A stretch of DNA of 64,000 nt from Salinimicrobium tongyeongense (GCF_026109735.1 NZ_CP069620.1:124001-188000), one strand, 5' to 3'. Positions 53,779 through 63,316 are shown, numbered from the stretch's first letter. Translations and numbers: made by a program. The notes: generated by a model from the sequence alone, not told the origin.

Positions 53779-56198
53779 CCTGAAAGCGCTTCAATAGCTT
53801 TCTCAATGTCAATTCCCTTTCCCAACACGGGTTTAAAGAGATCTGGCTTCTCTTCAATCCTGGCCGGCATGGTCTTAATCGTAAAGTCTCTCATGTCAAG
53901 TCCGGCTTGCACTTCATGCCATTCAAGCGGGGCCGAAACCGTTGCGCCGGGTTTTGGCCGGGCACAATAAGGGGCGGCAAGGGTCTGCCCCTTTCGGTTT
54001 TGAAGAAAATCCAGGTAAATTTTGCCTTTCCTTTTTTTCACATTCCGCTCCATCGAAGTGAGATCGGGGAGTTTTTCCTGAATAAAATAACACAGGATCT
54101 TAGTAAAATCGCGGGCTTCATCATAAGTGTATTTCGCGCCCAGCGGAATGTAAATATGGATCCCACTAGAACCTGAAGTCTTGGGGTAACTCGCTATTTT
54201 AGCTTTGTCCAGCACTTCTTTTGCAGCCTGGGCAACTTCTATCACCTCTTCAAAAGTGTTCTTTTCTGAAGGGTCTATGTCAATCACGGTAAAATCGGGA
54301 TGAAGCAGGTTCTGAACCCTCGAATTCCACGGATTGATTTCTATACATCCCAGGTTCGCCATGTAGATAAGACTGGCTTCATTCTGGCACATAATATATT
54401 CCAGTTCGCGATTGTTGTGCTTAGAAAATACCTTGGTCGATTCCAGCCAATGCGGAAAGATACCCGCCGTATCTTTTTGGTAGAACCCTTCTTCGAGTAT
54501 GCCGTTGGGGTGCCGGTGCAAATTCTGTGGCCTGTCCCTCAAAAAGGGCAAAATTGCCTCACTTATTTTCAGGTAATATTCAATGAGGTCGTATTTTCTG
54601 AGGCCCGATTTTGGCCAGTACACCTTGTCGAGGTTGCTTATAGGCACTGCAATTCCTCCAATTTCCAGCGTGTTTTCTTCTTTTTTTGCCACAGGTTTGT
54701 GCCTGGGCACCTTTGCCGTTTTCTCTTTGGTAACTTCCTGCGGAAGTTTATCCATCCGCAGGCCTTTAAACGAAGGGTGCCTCATGTGTCCGCTCCGTGT
54801 CCATTCAGAAAAATTGATTTCGCAGATCAATTCCGGGATAAGCCAGGTGGGCGTGCGTCCTTTTAAGGAAGGCTTCTTTTTAAAAGGCATGGCTTCAGTC
54901 ACCACATCCTGAAATTTGTCGAAAAGTTCCTTTTTATCATCTTCACTAAAGCCCGTTCCGCAGTTCCCAATATAAACAAGCTCCTCATCGCGGTGCATCC
55001 CCAAAATCAAAGAACCAAACGCCCCTCCTTTATCCGATTGTGTATACCCGCAAATCAATGCCTCCTGGCTTTCAAAGGCTTTTATCTTCAGCCACTTATC
55101 ACTTCTCGAAGCGGGAATGTACTGCGAATCGGCTTTTTTGGCGATCACACCTTCCATGCCCATTTCCACAGCCTGCTCAAAAAAGGCTTTTCCCATGCTC
55201 TCTACATGGTCGCAGTAATATACCTGCGGAATGTCTTCTACCACCTCCGGAATTAGGCTTTTCCTTTCTAAAAGTGGCAGGTGCATAATGTTGTGGCCGT
55301 TTAGGTGCAACAGGTCAAACACATAATACCTCAATTCTCCCGAAGGTGCCTTCTGGTAATTCTGAAGCTTTTGAAAAACCGGTTTTCCGCTCTTGTCAAG
55401 GGCCACGATCTCCCCGTCGAGCACCACATCATGCGGAATATTCTTAAGCTGTTCGTAAATTTCCTTGAATTTGGCTTTGAACGAGATCCCGTTCCTGGAG
55501 TACAGGTCTACTTTGCCTTTTTGGATACTGGCCAAAGCCCGGTAACCATCCCACTTTAATTCAAAAATCCAGTTGGCTTTATTGAAGATCTCCTTTGCCC
55601 TGGTGGCAAGCATGGGTTTGATCAGTTTATTGACCTCAAGATGTTTTACTTTTTCCCGGCCGGCGTGTTCGCTCAGGTTTTCGGCATCATAACTCAGGTC
55701 TGTAGAAAAATCATCAGCCTTCTTGATAAGCAGCCACTGATTGTCTTTTTCCCCGCCTCTGCGGGTATGCACAAGGGCAAAAGTCCCCTTTACTTTGGTG
55801 CCAAAAAAGGTAATTTTAAGATCGCCTTTTTTCAGCATTTTAAGAAGGTCTCTTTCTCCTTCGCCACCTGCAGCCTCGTAAGTGCCTTCATCCCAAATGC
55901 TCATCTCCCCTGCCCCATAATTTCCTTTGGGAATGGTGCCCTTAAAACTGAGGTATTTTATGGGGTGGTCTTCGGTCATGATCGCCAGCCGCTTATCATC
56001 AGGGTTCATAGACGGCCCTTTGGGTACGGCCCAGCTCTTTAAAACACCTTCCATTTCAAGGCGCAAGTCGTAATGCAGGCGGGTTGCCCGGTGCCGCTGA
56101 ATTACAAATCGCAGTTTTCCCTTGTGCTTTTCATAGGCAGCATCGGGTTCGGGGGTTTTCTGAAAATCCCTTTTCTTGATGTACTCGTCGAGTGCCAT
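53775..56198 (-). CDS. ligD: DNA ligase D (end-joining ligase/polymerase/phosphoesterase)
   Basis: Repairs double-strand breaks with Ku by end processing and ligation. Domain order on 807 residues: 3'-phosphoesterase (about 15-175, FVIQRHRATRLHYDLRLEME), ATP-dependent ligase (about 200-500, with the AMP-accepting Lys in FELKWDGYRAL and DGEIVALDKSG), then primase-polymerase (about 520-800, DLIEYYLKISEAILPFL; FTVIDIDPSEKN). This is the Pseudomonas-type order. It ends 1 bp before the Ku gene frame (Ku stop 56199), so the two form one operon with ku first. Confidence 0.96.
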   Translation of the reverse strand: MALDEYIKKRDFQKTPEPDAAYEKHKGKLRFVIQRHRATRLHYDLRLEMEGVLKSWAVPKGPSMNPDDKRLAIMTEDHPIKYLSFKGTIPKGNYGAGEMSIWDEGTYEAAGGEGERDLLKMLKKGDLKITFFGTKVKGTFALVHTRRGGEKDNQWLLIKKADDFSTDLSYDAENLSEHAGREKVKHLEVNKLIKPMLATRAKEIFNKANWIFELKWDGYRALASIQKGKVDLYSRNGISFKAKFKEIYEQLKNIPHDVVLDGEIVALDKSGKPVFQKLQNYQKAPSGELRYYVFDLLHLNGHNIMHLPLLERKSLIPEVVEDIPQVYYCDHVESMGKAFFEQAVEMGMEGVIAKKADSQYIPASRSDKWLKIKAFESQEALICGYTQSDKGGAFGSLILGMHRDEELVYIGNCGTGFSEDDKKELFDKFQDVVTEAMPFKKKPSLKGRTPTWLIPELICEINFSEWTRSGHMRHPSFKGLRMDKLPQEVTKEKTAKVPRHKPVAKKEENTLEIGGIAVPISNLDKVYWPKSGLRKYDLIEYYLKISEAILPFLRDRPQNLHRHPNGILEEGFYQKDTAGIFPHWLESTKVFSKHNNRELEYIMCQNEASLIYMANLGCIEINPWNSRVQNLLHPDFTVIDIDPSEKNTFEEVIEVAQAAKEVLDKAKIASYPKTSGSSGIHIYIPLGAKYTYDEARDFTKILCYFIQEKLPDLTSMERNVKKRKGKIYLDFLQNRKGQTLAAPYCARPKPGATVSAPLEWHEVQAGLDMRDFTIKTMPARIEEKPDLFKPVLGKGIDIEKAIEALSG

Positions 56199-56978
56199 TT
56201 AGGAAGCTTTACTTTTTTTCTTCTTCTTATCAAGACTGGCCTTTAACTGCGCCATAAGATCGGTCGCCGGGGTGGCTTTTGATTCAAATTTTTCAACTTT
56301 CGCTTTCTTGCCTCCGGTTTTGGCCTTGATAATTTTAAGAAGCTGATCGTTGTAAACATCTTTATATTTCTCGAAATCGAATTCTTCAGTGTATTGTTCA
56401 ATTAGAGATTTGGCCATATCGATCTCCTTTTTTGAAACTTTGGTATCTGGAAGTTTGAGCTCGGTGGGGTCACGTATTTCATCAGCAAACCTAATCACGT
56501 GCAGCACAAGGGCATCTTTGTACACGCCCACCAGGCTAAGGTTTTCTTTGGCGCGCATCACAAAAGTGGCCACCCCAAGTTTCCCGGTTTCCTTTAGTGC
56601 AGCCTTCAGCAGGTTATAAGATTTCTCACCGTCTTTTTGTGGCTCCAGGAAGTACGGCTTTTTGAACAGCACATCGGCCACATCCTGTTCTTCAATAAAC
56701 TCTTCAATATCTATGGTGCGCGATTTCTTCATATTGGCCTTGTCAAAATCTTCTTTTTCAAGCACTATGTAAGAATCGTCCTGCCGGTACCCTTTCACAA
56801 TATCTTTCCAGGCCACTTCTTCCCCTGTCACTTCGTTCACTCTCTTGTACCGGATTCGGGCATGGTCATTTTTGTCGAGCATATCAAGGTCCAGCTTTCT
56901 TTCTTCGCTGCCCGAATACATTTTAATAGGAATAGTGACCAGGCCAAAACTTATTGAGCCGTTCCAAATTGACCTCAT
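56199..56978 (-). CDS. ku: Ku protein for non-homologous end joining
   Basis: Ring-shaped protein that binds DNA ends and recruits LigD. The core shows MRSIWNGSISFGLVTIPIKMYSG in pieces (SISFGLVTIPIKMYSG), VAWKDIVKGYR, EEFIEEQDV-type bridge residues, and the Ku core end LKIIKAKTGGKKA. The lysine-rich C-terminal tail (LDKKKKKSKAS) resembles that of bacterial Ku proteins that contact DNA. 259 residues is a normal length. It heads an operon with ligD and is divergent from a dehydrogenase operon. Confidence 0.95.
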   Translation of the reverse strand: MRSIWNGSISFGLVTIPIKMYSGSEERKLDLDMLDKNDHARIRYKRVNEVTGEEVAWKDIVKGYRQDDSYIVLEKEDFDKANMKKSRTIDIEEFIEEQDVADVLFKKPYFLEPQKDGEKSYNLLKAALKETGKLGVATFVMRAKENLSLVGVYKDALVLHVIRFADEIRDPTELKLPDTKVSKKEIDMAKSLIEQYTEEFDFEKYKDVYNDQLLKIIKAKTGGKKAKVEKFESKATPATDLMAQLKASLDKKKKKSKAS

Positions 56979-57211
56979 ATTTGAAGAGTTTTTATATTAT
57001 TTACTACAAGATACCCGATTTTCTTTTCATTCCCGAAGGATTAGCATTGTCTTAACGGGCACCAGCCTCAATTTCCTGCAAGGCGTTAAGATTTGAGAAA
57101 AAAACAGCTAAAGCTTTCTTAATCATTTTGTTGCAGGATCAAAAAGAAACTAACTTAGAAATTCACGATTTCAAATCATTGTAAAAGGCCATAAAACCAA
57201 AAAAAATTGAG

Positions 57212-58069
57212 ATGAACAGACTGGAAAAAAAAGTAGCGATTGTAACAGGCGGGGCCACGGGAATTGGCGAAGCCATTTCTAAGAAATTTGCAGCCGAAGG
57301 AGCCCAGGTATTTTTAGTAGGAATGCCGCAAGACCCGGTAAAGGACGTCATTAGCGACATCAAAAAATCTAAAGGGAAGGCCATTGGCTACTCTGCCGAT
57401 ATTTCTGCGGAAGAGAATGCCAAAGATGCCATAGAAACCGCCGTAAAACACTTTGGCCGTCTCGACATCCTCATCAATAACGCAGGGGTTTATCCCGAAG
57501 TAAACACCATAGACGAGTTTTCTCCTGCAGCTTTTGACAATCTCCTGAAAAACAACCTGAGAACGGCATTTTTGATGACCAAATATGCCATTCCACATCT
57601 TAAAAAAACGAAGGGCTGTATAGTTTCAGCAGGTTCGGAAGCAGGTAAGATCGGCATCCCAAACATCACGCCTTACGGCGGCACCAAAGGCTTTATGCAC
57701 GCCTTTATGAAAGGAGTCGCTGCCGAGCAGGCAAAGAACGGGATCAGGGCAAACTGTGTTGCTCCCGGCCCAATCGATACCGCATGGACGCACAAAGAAA
57801 CCAGTGAGATCACCAAAAAGATAGAAAAACAAATGATGAGCGCCACGCCTCTTGGCCGCCGTGGCACACCCGAAGAAATTGCCAATGTATACCTCTTCCT
57901 GGCATCAGATGAAGCTTCTTATGTTACCGGTGCCGTGTTCTCTGCCGATGGCGGAATCACCATTGGGAAAGGCCCGGTGGGCGATGAAGTCCCCTCCAAA
58001 CTAAAAAAAGAACCAAAAGGAAATCTTAAACTAAAGCACCAAATGGACGGTGCCACAAACATGCGATAA
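57212..58069 (+). CDS. Short-chain dehydrogenase/reductase
   Basis: NAD(P)-dependent oxidoreductase, 285 residues. Cofactor loop TGGATGIG, NNAGVY, catalytic Ser in VSAGSEAG and active-site PYGGTKGF (Tyr-x3-Lys). The C-terminal extension (LKKEPKGNLKLKHQMDG) is longer than in typical members. The substrate is unknown. It begins a three-gene plus-strand group opposite to ku-ligD, with a 233-bp divergent promoter region between them. Confidence 0.9.
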   Translation: MNRLEKKVAIVTGGATGIGEAISKKFAAEGAQVFLVGMPQDPVKDVISDIKKSKGKAIGYSADISAEENAKDAIETAVKHFGRLDILINNAGVYPEVNTIDEFSPAAFDNLLKNNLRTAFLMTKYAIPHLKKTKGCIVSAGSEAGKIGIPNITPYGGTKGFMHAFMKGVAAEQAKNGIRANCVAPGPIDTAWTHKETSEITKKIEKQMMSATPLGRRGTPEEIANVYLFLASDEASYVTGAVFSADGGITIGKGPVGDEVPSKLKKEPKGNLKLKHQMDGATNMR

Positions 58070-58072
58070 ATT

Positions 58073-58732
58073 ATGGCTTTAAAAGCACTATTTTTAAACT
58101 GTACCCTTAAAAAATCTCCTGAAACTTCCAATACTTCTGCCTTTATCAAACAGGCTGAAAAAATCTTTGCCGATCTTGAGGTGGAGACCGAAGAAATCCG
58201 GGTAGTAGATCACCATGTAAAATTCGGAAATACTTCCGACGAAGGGGAGGGCGATGAGTGGCCGCAAATTCTTAAGAAAGTAAAGGAAAGTGACATAATG
58301 ATCATTGCCACCCCCATATGGCGGGGCGATCGCAGTGCCGTGGCAAAACTTGTAGCCGAAAGGTTTGACGGCATCTGGAGCGAAGCCGATGAAGAAACTG
58401 GCCAGTACCCTAGCTTTAACAAAGTGGGCGGCGTAATGGTAGACGGAAATGAAGATGGGGCCAAAAAGGCCATTTCCAGCATCTGTTTTGACCTTTCCGA
58501 ACACGGCTTCACCATTCCGGTAAATGCCTTTAGCTACTACGTGGGTAAGGCGGGGCCGGGCCCTGCTTATATCGAGGCCAATGGCGACAGGCATTTTTTT
58601 ACCAACCGCAATCTGTATCACATGGTTCACAACCTGGTGCACGTGGCAAAAGTGCTAAAGGAAAAGCCTTACCAAACCAACGTGAACGAATTAAAGAAAC
58701 AGGCCGAAAAAATAAGCGACACCGAAGAATAA
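58073..58732 (+). CDS. Flavodoxin/NADPH-dependent FMN reductase family protein
   Basis: The 219 residues have a flavodoxin-like fold: ALFLNCTLKKSPETSNT forms the FMN phosphate loop, ATPIWRGDRSAVAKLV the second loop, and GKAGPGPAYIE a third. It starts 3 bp after the upstream dehydrogenase, so the two are probably expressed together and may share a redox task. Substrate unknown. Confidence 0.82.
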   Translation: MALKALFLNCTLKKSPETSNTSAFIKQAEKIFADLEVETEEIRVVDHHVKFGNTSDEGEGDEWPQILKKVKESDIMIIATPIWRGDRSAVAKLVAERFDGIWSEADEETGQYPSFNKVGGVMVDGNEDGAKKAISSICFDLSEHGFTIPVNAFSYYVGKAGPGPAYIEANGDRHFFTNRNLYHMVHNLVHVAKVLKEKPYQTNVNELKKQAEKISDTEE

Positions 58733-58766
58733 ATAGCAAAAAACCAACCTTTAAAACCAACCAAAT

Positions 58767-59123
58767 ATGTTAAGCTGGCTAATACATATCATTATTGACG
58801 CCGCTGTGCTCCTGTTCGCAGCAAAAATGTTTCCCAAAGTAGAACTCAAAGGCTGGAAAACAGCCATAGTGGTTGCCCTGCTCATTGGGGTTCTCAGCTT
58901 CTTTTTAAGCTGGATCCTCACCGCCGTGCTCAATATTGCCACTTTAGGGATCTTTTACTTCCTCGGTTTGGGCTTCATCACCAGGATCATCGCCTATGCA
59001 ATCATCATAGAACTGGCCGATAAACTGAGTACCGGCTTCAAAACCCACGGTTTTATGCCGTCCCTGTGGCTGGCAATCATCATCGCCGTGGTGGGCTCAA
59101 TTGTAGACTGGATAATTCTTTAA
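58767..59123 (+). CDS. Phage-holin-4/YvlD-like membrane protein
   Basis: A 118-residue protein with four hydrophobic helices (segments near 3-22, 30-50, 54-80, 96-117), and the polar sequence LADKLSTGFKTHGF between the last two. It matches the pfam04020 type of small membrane proteins (YvlD), not true phage holins. It ends the group after the flavodoxin gene. Confidence 0.75.
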   Translation: MLSWLIHIIIDAAVLLFAAKMFPKVELKGWKTAIVVALLIGVLSFFLSWILTAVLNIATLGIFYFLGLGFITRIIAYAIIIELADKLSTGFKTHGFMPSLWLAIIIAVVGSIVDWIIL

Positions 59124-59147
59124 AATTTCTGCGGAATTTTTAAACTG

Positions 59148-59255
59148 AAATGAGGTTGTCTTAAAGCACTACATCTTTCGGAAATTTTTTCAGAACTCAA
59201 AAGCCTGAAATCATTTCAAAGCGACTGAAGTAGCACTTTTAAAACAACCTCATTT
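59148..59255. repeat. Long inverted repeat between convergent genes
   Basis: AAATGAGGTTGT (59148-59159) pairs with ACAACCTCATTT (59244-59255) with 84 bases between; the inner part (TTAAA, CTAC/GTAG) pairs further with gaps. It lies between the YvlD-like and old yellow enzyme genes and may serve as a two-way terminator. Confidence 0.7.
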
Positions 59256-59256
59256 T

Positions 59257-60342
59257 CTATTTTTGCCTTTTCGCCCGCAAATATTGATTGGGCCAGTCTG
59301 TTTCAGCATTCAATGCGGCAGCGGCTTCCAGCGGGAAATAGGGGTTCCTCAGCAGTTCCCTGCCCAGCAGGATAAGGTCGGCCTGTTCCTGCTGCAGCAC
59401 TTCTTCGGCTTCCTGTGTCGTGGTGATCAATCCTACAGCAGCCGACATGATGCCCGATTCTTTCTTTATTTTTTCTGAAAATGGCACCTGGTACTTCTTC
59501 GCCACCGGAATGTTCACCCCCGGCACAAGTCCGCCCGAAGAACAGTCGATCAAATCTACACCTTCTTTCTTAAGGAGCTTTGCCAGTGCAACCGATTCTT
59601 GCTCATTCCAGCCGCCCTCAGCCCAATCGGTCGCCGAAATCCTCACGAACAGCGGGAGATCATCGGGCCAGTTTTCTTTCACGGAACGCGTAACTTCCAG
59701 CAAGAGTCTTATCCTGTTTTCAAAAGATCCGCCGTAATCGTCTGTTCTCTGGTTGCTTAACGGAGACAGGAACTGGTGCAACAAATATCCATGGGCGGCA
59801 TGGATCTCCAGCACCTTAAAACCTGCCAAAAATGCCCTTTTTGAAGCCTCTCTAAAATCGGAGATCACTTTCCCGATTCCCTCGGGATCCAATGCTTCAG
59901 GCTCCGGATTATCATCATAAAAAGGAATTGCCGAAGGAGCTACCGGCTGCCATCCTCTTTCCTCTGGAGAGAGGTACCTGCCACCCTGCCAGGGGCTGCT
60001 GGTAGAGGCTTTTCTTCCGGCATGTGCCAGCTGAATGCCGGGAATACTTCCCTGGGATTCCAAAAATGCCGTTATTTCTTTCAGTTTTTCTACGTGTTCA
60101 TCTTTCCATATCCCCAGGTCATCGGGGGTGATGCGGGCTTCGGGAGATACCGCGGTAGCTTCAGAAATAACTAGTCCGGCTCCACCTGTAGCGCGGGTTC
60201 CCAGGTGAACCAGGTGCCAGTTATTGGCAAAACCCTCTTCACTGCTGTACATACACATGGGAGAGACCCCAATGCGGTTCTTAAATTCTATAGATTTTAT
60301 TTTGAGTGGCTCAAAGAGCCGGGGAGATATTTTGTTGCTCAT
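59257..60342 (-). CDS. NADH:flavin oxidoreductase, old yellow enzyme (YqjM type)
   Basis: FMN enzyme that reduces activated C=C bonds, with NADPH. MSNKISPRLFEPLKIKSIEF opens the barrel in typical fashion; ATG 60342 is chosen and a longer frame (60426) rejected as it has no family match. Key blocks: NRIGVSPMCMYSSEEG (with the regulatory Cys of the thermophilic-like subclass), QLAHAGRKAS, EIHAAHGYLLHQFLSPLSN, and LLGRELLRNPYFP. 361 residues is a normal length. A near-palindrome copy (60458) lies between it and xseA. Confidence 0.92.
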   Translation of the reverse strand: MSNKISPRLFEPLKIKSIEFKNRIGVSPMCMYSSEEGFANNWHLVHLGTRATGGAGLVISEATAVSPEARITPDDLGIWKDEHVEKLKEITAFLESQGSIPGIQLAHAGRKASTSSPWQGGRYLSPEERGWQPVAPSAIPFYDDNPEPEALDPEGIGKVISDFREASKRAFLAGFKVLEIHAAHGYLLHQFLSPLSNQRTDDYGGSFENRIRLLLEVTRSVKENWPDDLPLFVRISATDWAEGGWNEQESVALAKLLKKEGVDLIDCSSGGLVPGVNIPVAKKYQVPFSEKIKKESGIMSAAVGLITTTQEAEEVLQQEQADLILLGRELLRNPYFPLEAAAALNAETDWPNQYLRAKRQK

Positions 60343-60457
60343 AAAAAGTAGATTTTCCTTCAAAAGTAACAAAAGCAGCAGCGCTGGCTTCACCGGGCTT
60401 ATAAGAAAATAAGATTTGTAAATCATTCAAATTGATGCTGCTCAAAGAAAAGCTTTC

Positions 60458-60472
60458 AAAAATGCCATTTTT
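60458..60472. repeat. Dispersed near-palindrome copy in a divergent promoter region
   Basis: AAAAATGCCATTTTT between the old yellow enzyme and xseA starts, so it cannot be only a terminator. Confidence 0.8.
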
Positions 60473-60529
60473 GAGACAATAGTTTTCAAGAAAGAATTAT
60501 TACAATATCTTAGCTGGGAAGATCAAGCT

Positions 60530-61780
60530 ATGCCTGCCAAACAAGTTTTTCCACTCTCCAAGCTTACCCAAGCTATTGAAAATGTGATCAACAGCTATTG
60601 CAGCAGGGTGGTTTGGGTAAAAGCGGAAATCGTAAAGCTCAACCATTACCCCCACACGGGCCACTGCTATCCCGATCTTGTGGAAAAAAAGAACGGAAAG
60701 ATCATCGCCGAACTACGCGGAAACATCTGGAAATCGAATTTTGAGCAGATCAACCAAAAATTCAGAAATGTCTTAAATGAAGACCTGCGCGATGACATGA
60801 GCGTGGTAGTGCAGGCCAGCGTCACCTACCATTCGGTTTACGGCCTGGCACTTAACATTCAGGATATTGACCCCGAATACACCCTGGGCGAACTGGCAAA
60901 ACAACGCGCCGAGGCTATAAAAAAACTCATCGCCGAAGATCTTTTTGATGCCAACAAACAGCAACTTTTACCTCAACTCCCCAAAACTATTGGCATTATT
61001 TCGGTGAGCAGCAGCAAAGGCTATCAGGATTTTATCAATGTGATTGAGAACAACCCGTGGGGTTACCGGTTTCAGTATAAACTTTTTCCTGCCATTTTAC
61101 AGGGGGAAAGAGCTGTGGGAACGATCACTGCCCAGCTCAAAAAGATAAAACAGCACAAAAAACTCTTTGATGCCGTTGCCATAATTCGCGGTGGCGGTGG
61201 CGATATAGGCCTAAGCTGTTATGACAATTACCAGCTGGCAAAAGAGATTGCCCGGTTTCCCCTTCCCGTTTTGACCGGCATAGGGCATTCCACGAACGAG
61301 ACCGTTAGTGAGCTTGTGAGCTACAAAAGCTTTATTACCCCCACTAAAATAGCCGAATTCCTACTTCAGGAATTCCATAATTTTTCACAGCCTCTAAAAG
61401 AAAATATCCAGAAAATAACGGCCGAAGCAAACCTGCTTTTTGAGAGGCAGGAAACACGGCTCTCAAACCTGTCGAGTTCTTTCGGATTCCTGGCCGGCAG
61501 GAGCCTAGACCGTGAGAAAAACAAGCTTTCATCTTTCAGGCAAACAATGGCTTTAGAAGGCAAAGTGGTCTTAAAGTATGAAGCTGCCAATTTAAAGAAC
61601 ATCGCTACTTCAGTAGAACTGCTGTCACCAAAGAACATCCTGAAGCGGGGTTTCAGCATTACCCGAAAAAACGGCAAAATCGTTACCAGCTCGGCTACCG
61701 TGGCCCCCGGAGACCTGGTAGAAACCGAATTTTTCCACGGAAAAGCTTCCGCAGAAATCAAAAATACCGAAAGTACATAA
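60530..61780 (+). CDS. xseA: Exodeoxyribonuclease VII large subunit
   Basis: Catalytic subunit of the single-strand nuclease ExoVII. An OB-fold (VWVKAEIVKLNHYPHTGHCYP, split VWVKAEIVKL and YPHTGHCYPDL) opens the protein, followed by the nuclease core with ISVSSSKGYQDFINVI, VAIIRGGGGDIGLSCYDNY and VLTGIGHSTNETVSELVS. A coiled-coil region (about 285-365) precedes the C-terminal LSPKNILKRGFSIT. At 416 residues it is full length and its stop overlaps the xseB start by one base. Confidence 0.96.
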   Translation: MPAKQVFPLSKLTQAIENVINSYCSRVVWVKAEIVKLNHYPHTGHCYPDLVEKKNGKIIAELRGNIWKSNFEQINQKFRNVLNEDLRDDMSVVVQASVTYHSVYGLALNIQDIDPEYTLGELAKQRAEAIKKLIAEDLFDANKQQLLPQLPKTIGIISVSSSKGYQDFINVIENNPWGYRFQYKLFPAILQGERAVGTITAQLKKIKQHKKLFDAVAIIRGGGGDIGLSCYDNYQLAKEIARFPLPVLTGIGHSTNETVSELVSYKSFITPTKIAEFLLQEFHNFSQPLKENIQKITAEANLLFERQETRLSNLSSSFGFLAGRSLDREKNKLSSFRQTMALEGKVVLKYEAANLKNIATSVELLSPKNILKRGFSITRKNGKIVTSSATVAPGDLVETEFFHGKASAEIKNTEST

Positions 61781-61980
61781 TGGGAACAAAAATCACATAC
61801 ACCGAAGCTTTTTCTGAATTACAGGAGATTGTAAGGGAGATGGAAAATGCCGAAATTGGCATAGACGAGCTCGATGCGAAGGTGAAACGCGCCTCTGCCC
61901 TGCTCAAAATTTGCAGGGAAAAACTCTATAAAACCGAACAGAACGTGCTGGAGACCCTGAAATCCCTCGACCCGGAGTAA
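61780..61980 (+). CDS. xseB: Exodeoxyribonuclease VII small subunit
   Basis: The 66-residue helical subunit that assembles around XseA. The motif YTEAFSELQEIVREMENAEI is typical, followed by IDELDAKVKRASALLKICR. It overlaps xseA by one base (TAATG), so translation is coupled. Confidence 0.95.
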   Translation: MGTKITYTEAFSELQEIVREMENAEIGIDELDAKVKRASALLKICREKLYKTEQNVLETLKSLDPE

Positions 61981-62188
61981 GTAAATTAAGTTCAGAATTA
62001 AGCGGTTAAACACATTGAAGAGAAGCCAGGGCCGTGAATTTCCTTATTGTTCCCCCCAAACAATCTGGGTTTAATTTATTATTTGTAATTTGTCAATTGC
62101 TTTAGGAATTTAAAAACATATACCTATCAAACTCAATTCTCCTCTGGATTTATCTGGTGACGTTGCTGCCATAAATCAAATTTCGGTT

Positions 62189-63316
62189 GTGCCGCAACTG
62201 CTGGAAGTTGTTTGCCGTACCACAAAAATGGGGTTTGCCGCCATTGCCCGGGTCACAGATCACCGCTGGGTAACCTGCGCCACGCACGACCTTATCTCGT
62301 TTGGGTTAAAACCCGGCGACGAACTGGATGTGGAGACCACAATTTGCCATGAAGTGCATCAAGGCCGGGAGGCTGTGGTTATCAACAACGTTGCTAAAGA
62401 TGCCGGGTATTGCGACCATCACACGCCAAAAATGTACGGTTTCCAGAGCTATATTTCGGTGCCGCTCTACAGGAAAAATGGGGAATTCTTTGGTACACTT
62501 TGCGCCATAGACCCGAAACCCAAAGAGATTGACACCCCCGAGATCGCCACGATGTTCCGGCTTTATGCCGAACTGATCTCCTTTCACCTCGATGCCGTAG
62601 AAAAAATTAAGATCAGCGAAGACAGCTTAAAGGAAGAAAAGAAAATTGCCCGGCTTCGCGATCAATTCATCGCCATTTTAGGGCATGACCTCAAAAACCC
62701 CATTGCTACGATGCGCATGAGTGCAGACATTCTGCTCAAAATGTCTAAAGAAGATTTTACCCTTCGCAATGCCGCCCTTATAAAATCTACCTCTTACAGG
62801 ATGCAGGCACTTATTGAGAATATACTCGATTTTGCCCGCGGCCAAATGGGAGAAGGCATTATTCTCGAAAAAGAAAGGCACAACAAAAGCCTGGAAGAGA
62901 TGATAAAACAGGTGATAAAAGAAATAAGGGTAATTTCTCCCGAGAGGAAAATAACTTTTAACAGTAAGCTTGAACATGAGGTGAACTGTGACAAGAACCG
63001 GATTGGGCAACTGCTGTCAAACCTGCTTGGAAATGCCCATGAACACGGAAGTTCTGAAACGCAGATCAAGGTGGAGGCCAAAACTAACAGCGATTACTTC
63101 GAGTTGAGAGTGGTAAATTCGGGGGAGAAAATTCCCGATGAAGACCTCACCCATCTCTTTCAGCCTTTTTACAGCGAGAGTGGAAGTTCTAACAAGAAAG
63201 GCCTGGGGTTGGGACTTTTTATTGCTTCGGAAATTGCAAAAGCACATCAGGGCGAGCTAAAAGTAACTTCCAGCGATAGGGAAACTGCTTTTGTGCTACA
63301 AATTCCGCGCGAATAA
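62189..63316 (+). CDS. GAF-domain sensor histidine kinase; true start uncertain
   Basis: Two-component sensor. A GAF domain (about 1-150, with MGFAAIARVTDHRWVTC, FQSYISVPLYR and GTLCAIDPKPKE) is followed by the dimerisation helix with the phospho-His in ILGHDLKNPIATMRM, the N box LLSNLLGNAHEHGS and the G box KGLGLGLFIASEIAKAHQG. The annotated start is GTG 62189. The family usually begins some 20 residues earlier, and the frame is open from 62114 with family-like residues (SPLDLSGDVAAINQI), but no ATG, GTG or TTG lies there; ATA 62120 is the first candidate. No response regulator is adjacent. A PQQ-type dehydrogenase follows on the same strand. Confidence 0.88.
   Translation: MPQLLEVVCRTTKMGFAAIARVTDHRWVTCATHDLISFGLKPGDELDVETTICHEVHQGREAVVINNVAKDAGYCDHHTPKMYGFQSYISVPLYRKNGEFFGTLCAIDPKPKEIDTPEIATMFRLYAELISFHLDAVEKIKISEDSLKEEKKIARLRDQFIAILGHDLKNPIATMRMSADILLKMSKEDFTLRNAALIKSTSYRMQALIENILDFARGQMGEGIILEKERHNKSLEEMIKQVIKEIRVISPERKITFNSKLEHEVNCDKNRIGQLLSNLLGNAHEHGSSETQIKVEAKTNSDYFELRVVNSGEKIPDEDLTHLFQPFYSESGSSNKKGLGLGLFIASEIAKAHQGELKVTSSDRETAFVLQIPRE

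Noticed and set aside
54300-54866. 188-codon plus-strand frame
   Set aside because: Antisense to ligD with no recognisable domain.
59820-60080. Near-palindrome-like words inside the old yellow enzyme gene
   Set aside because: They encode conserved barrel residues (AFLAGF, AFLESQ) and are explained by codons; similar matches in the GH2 and PQQ genes were also left out.
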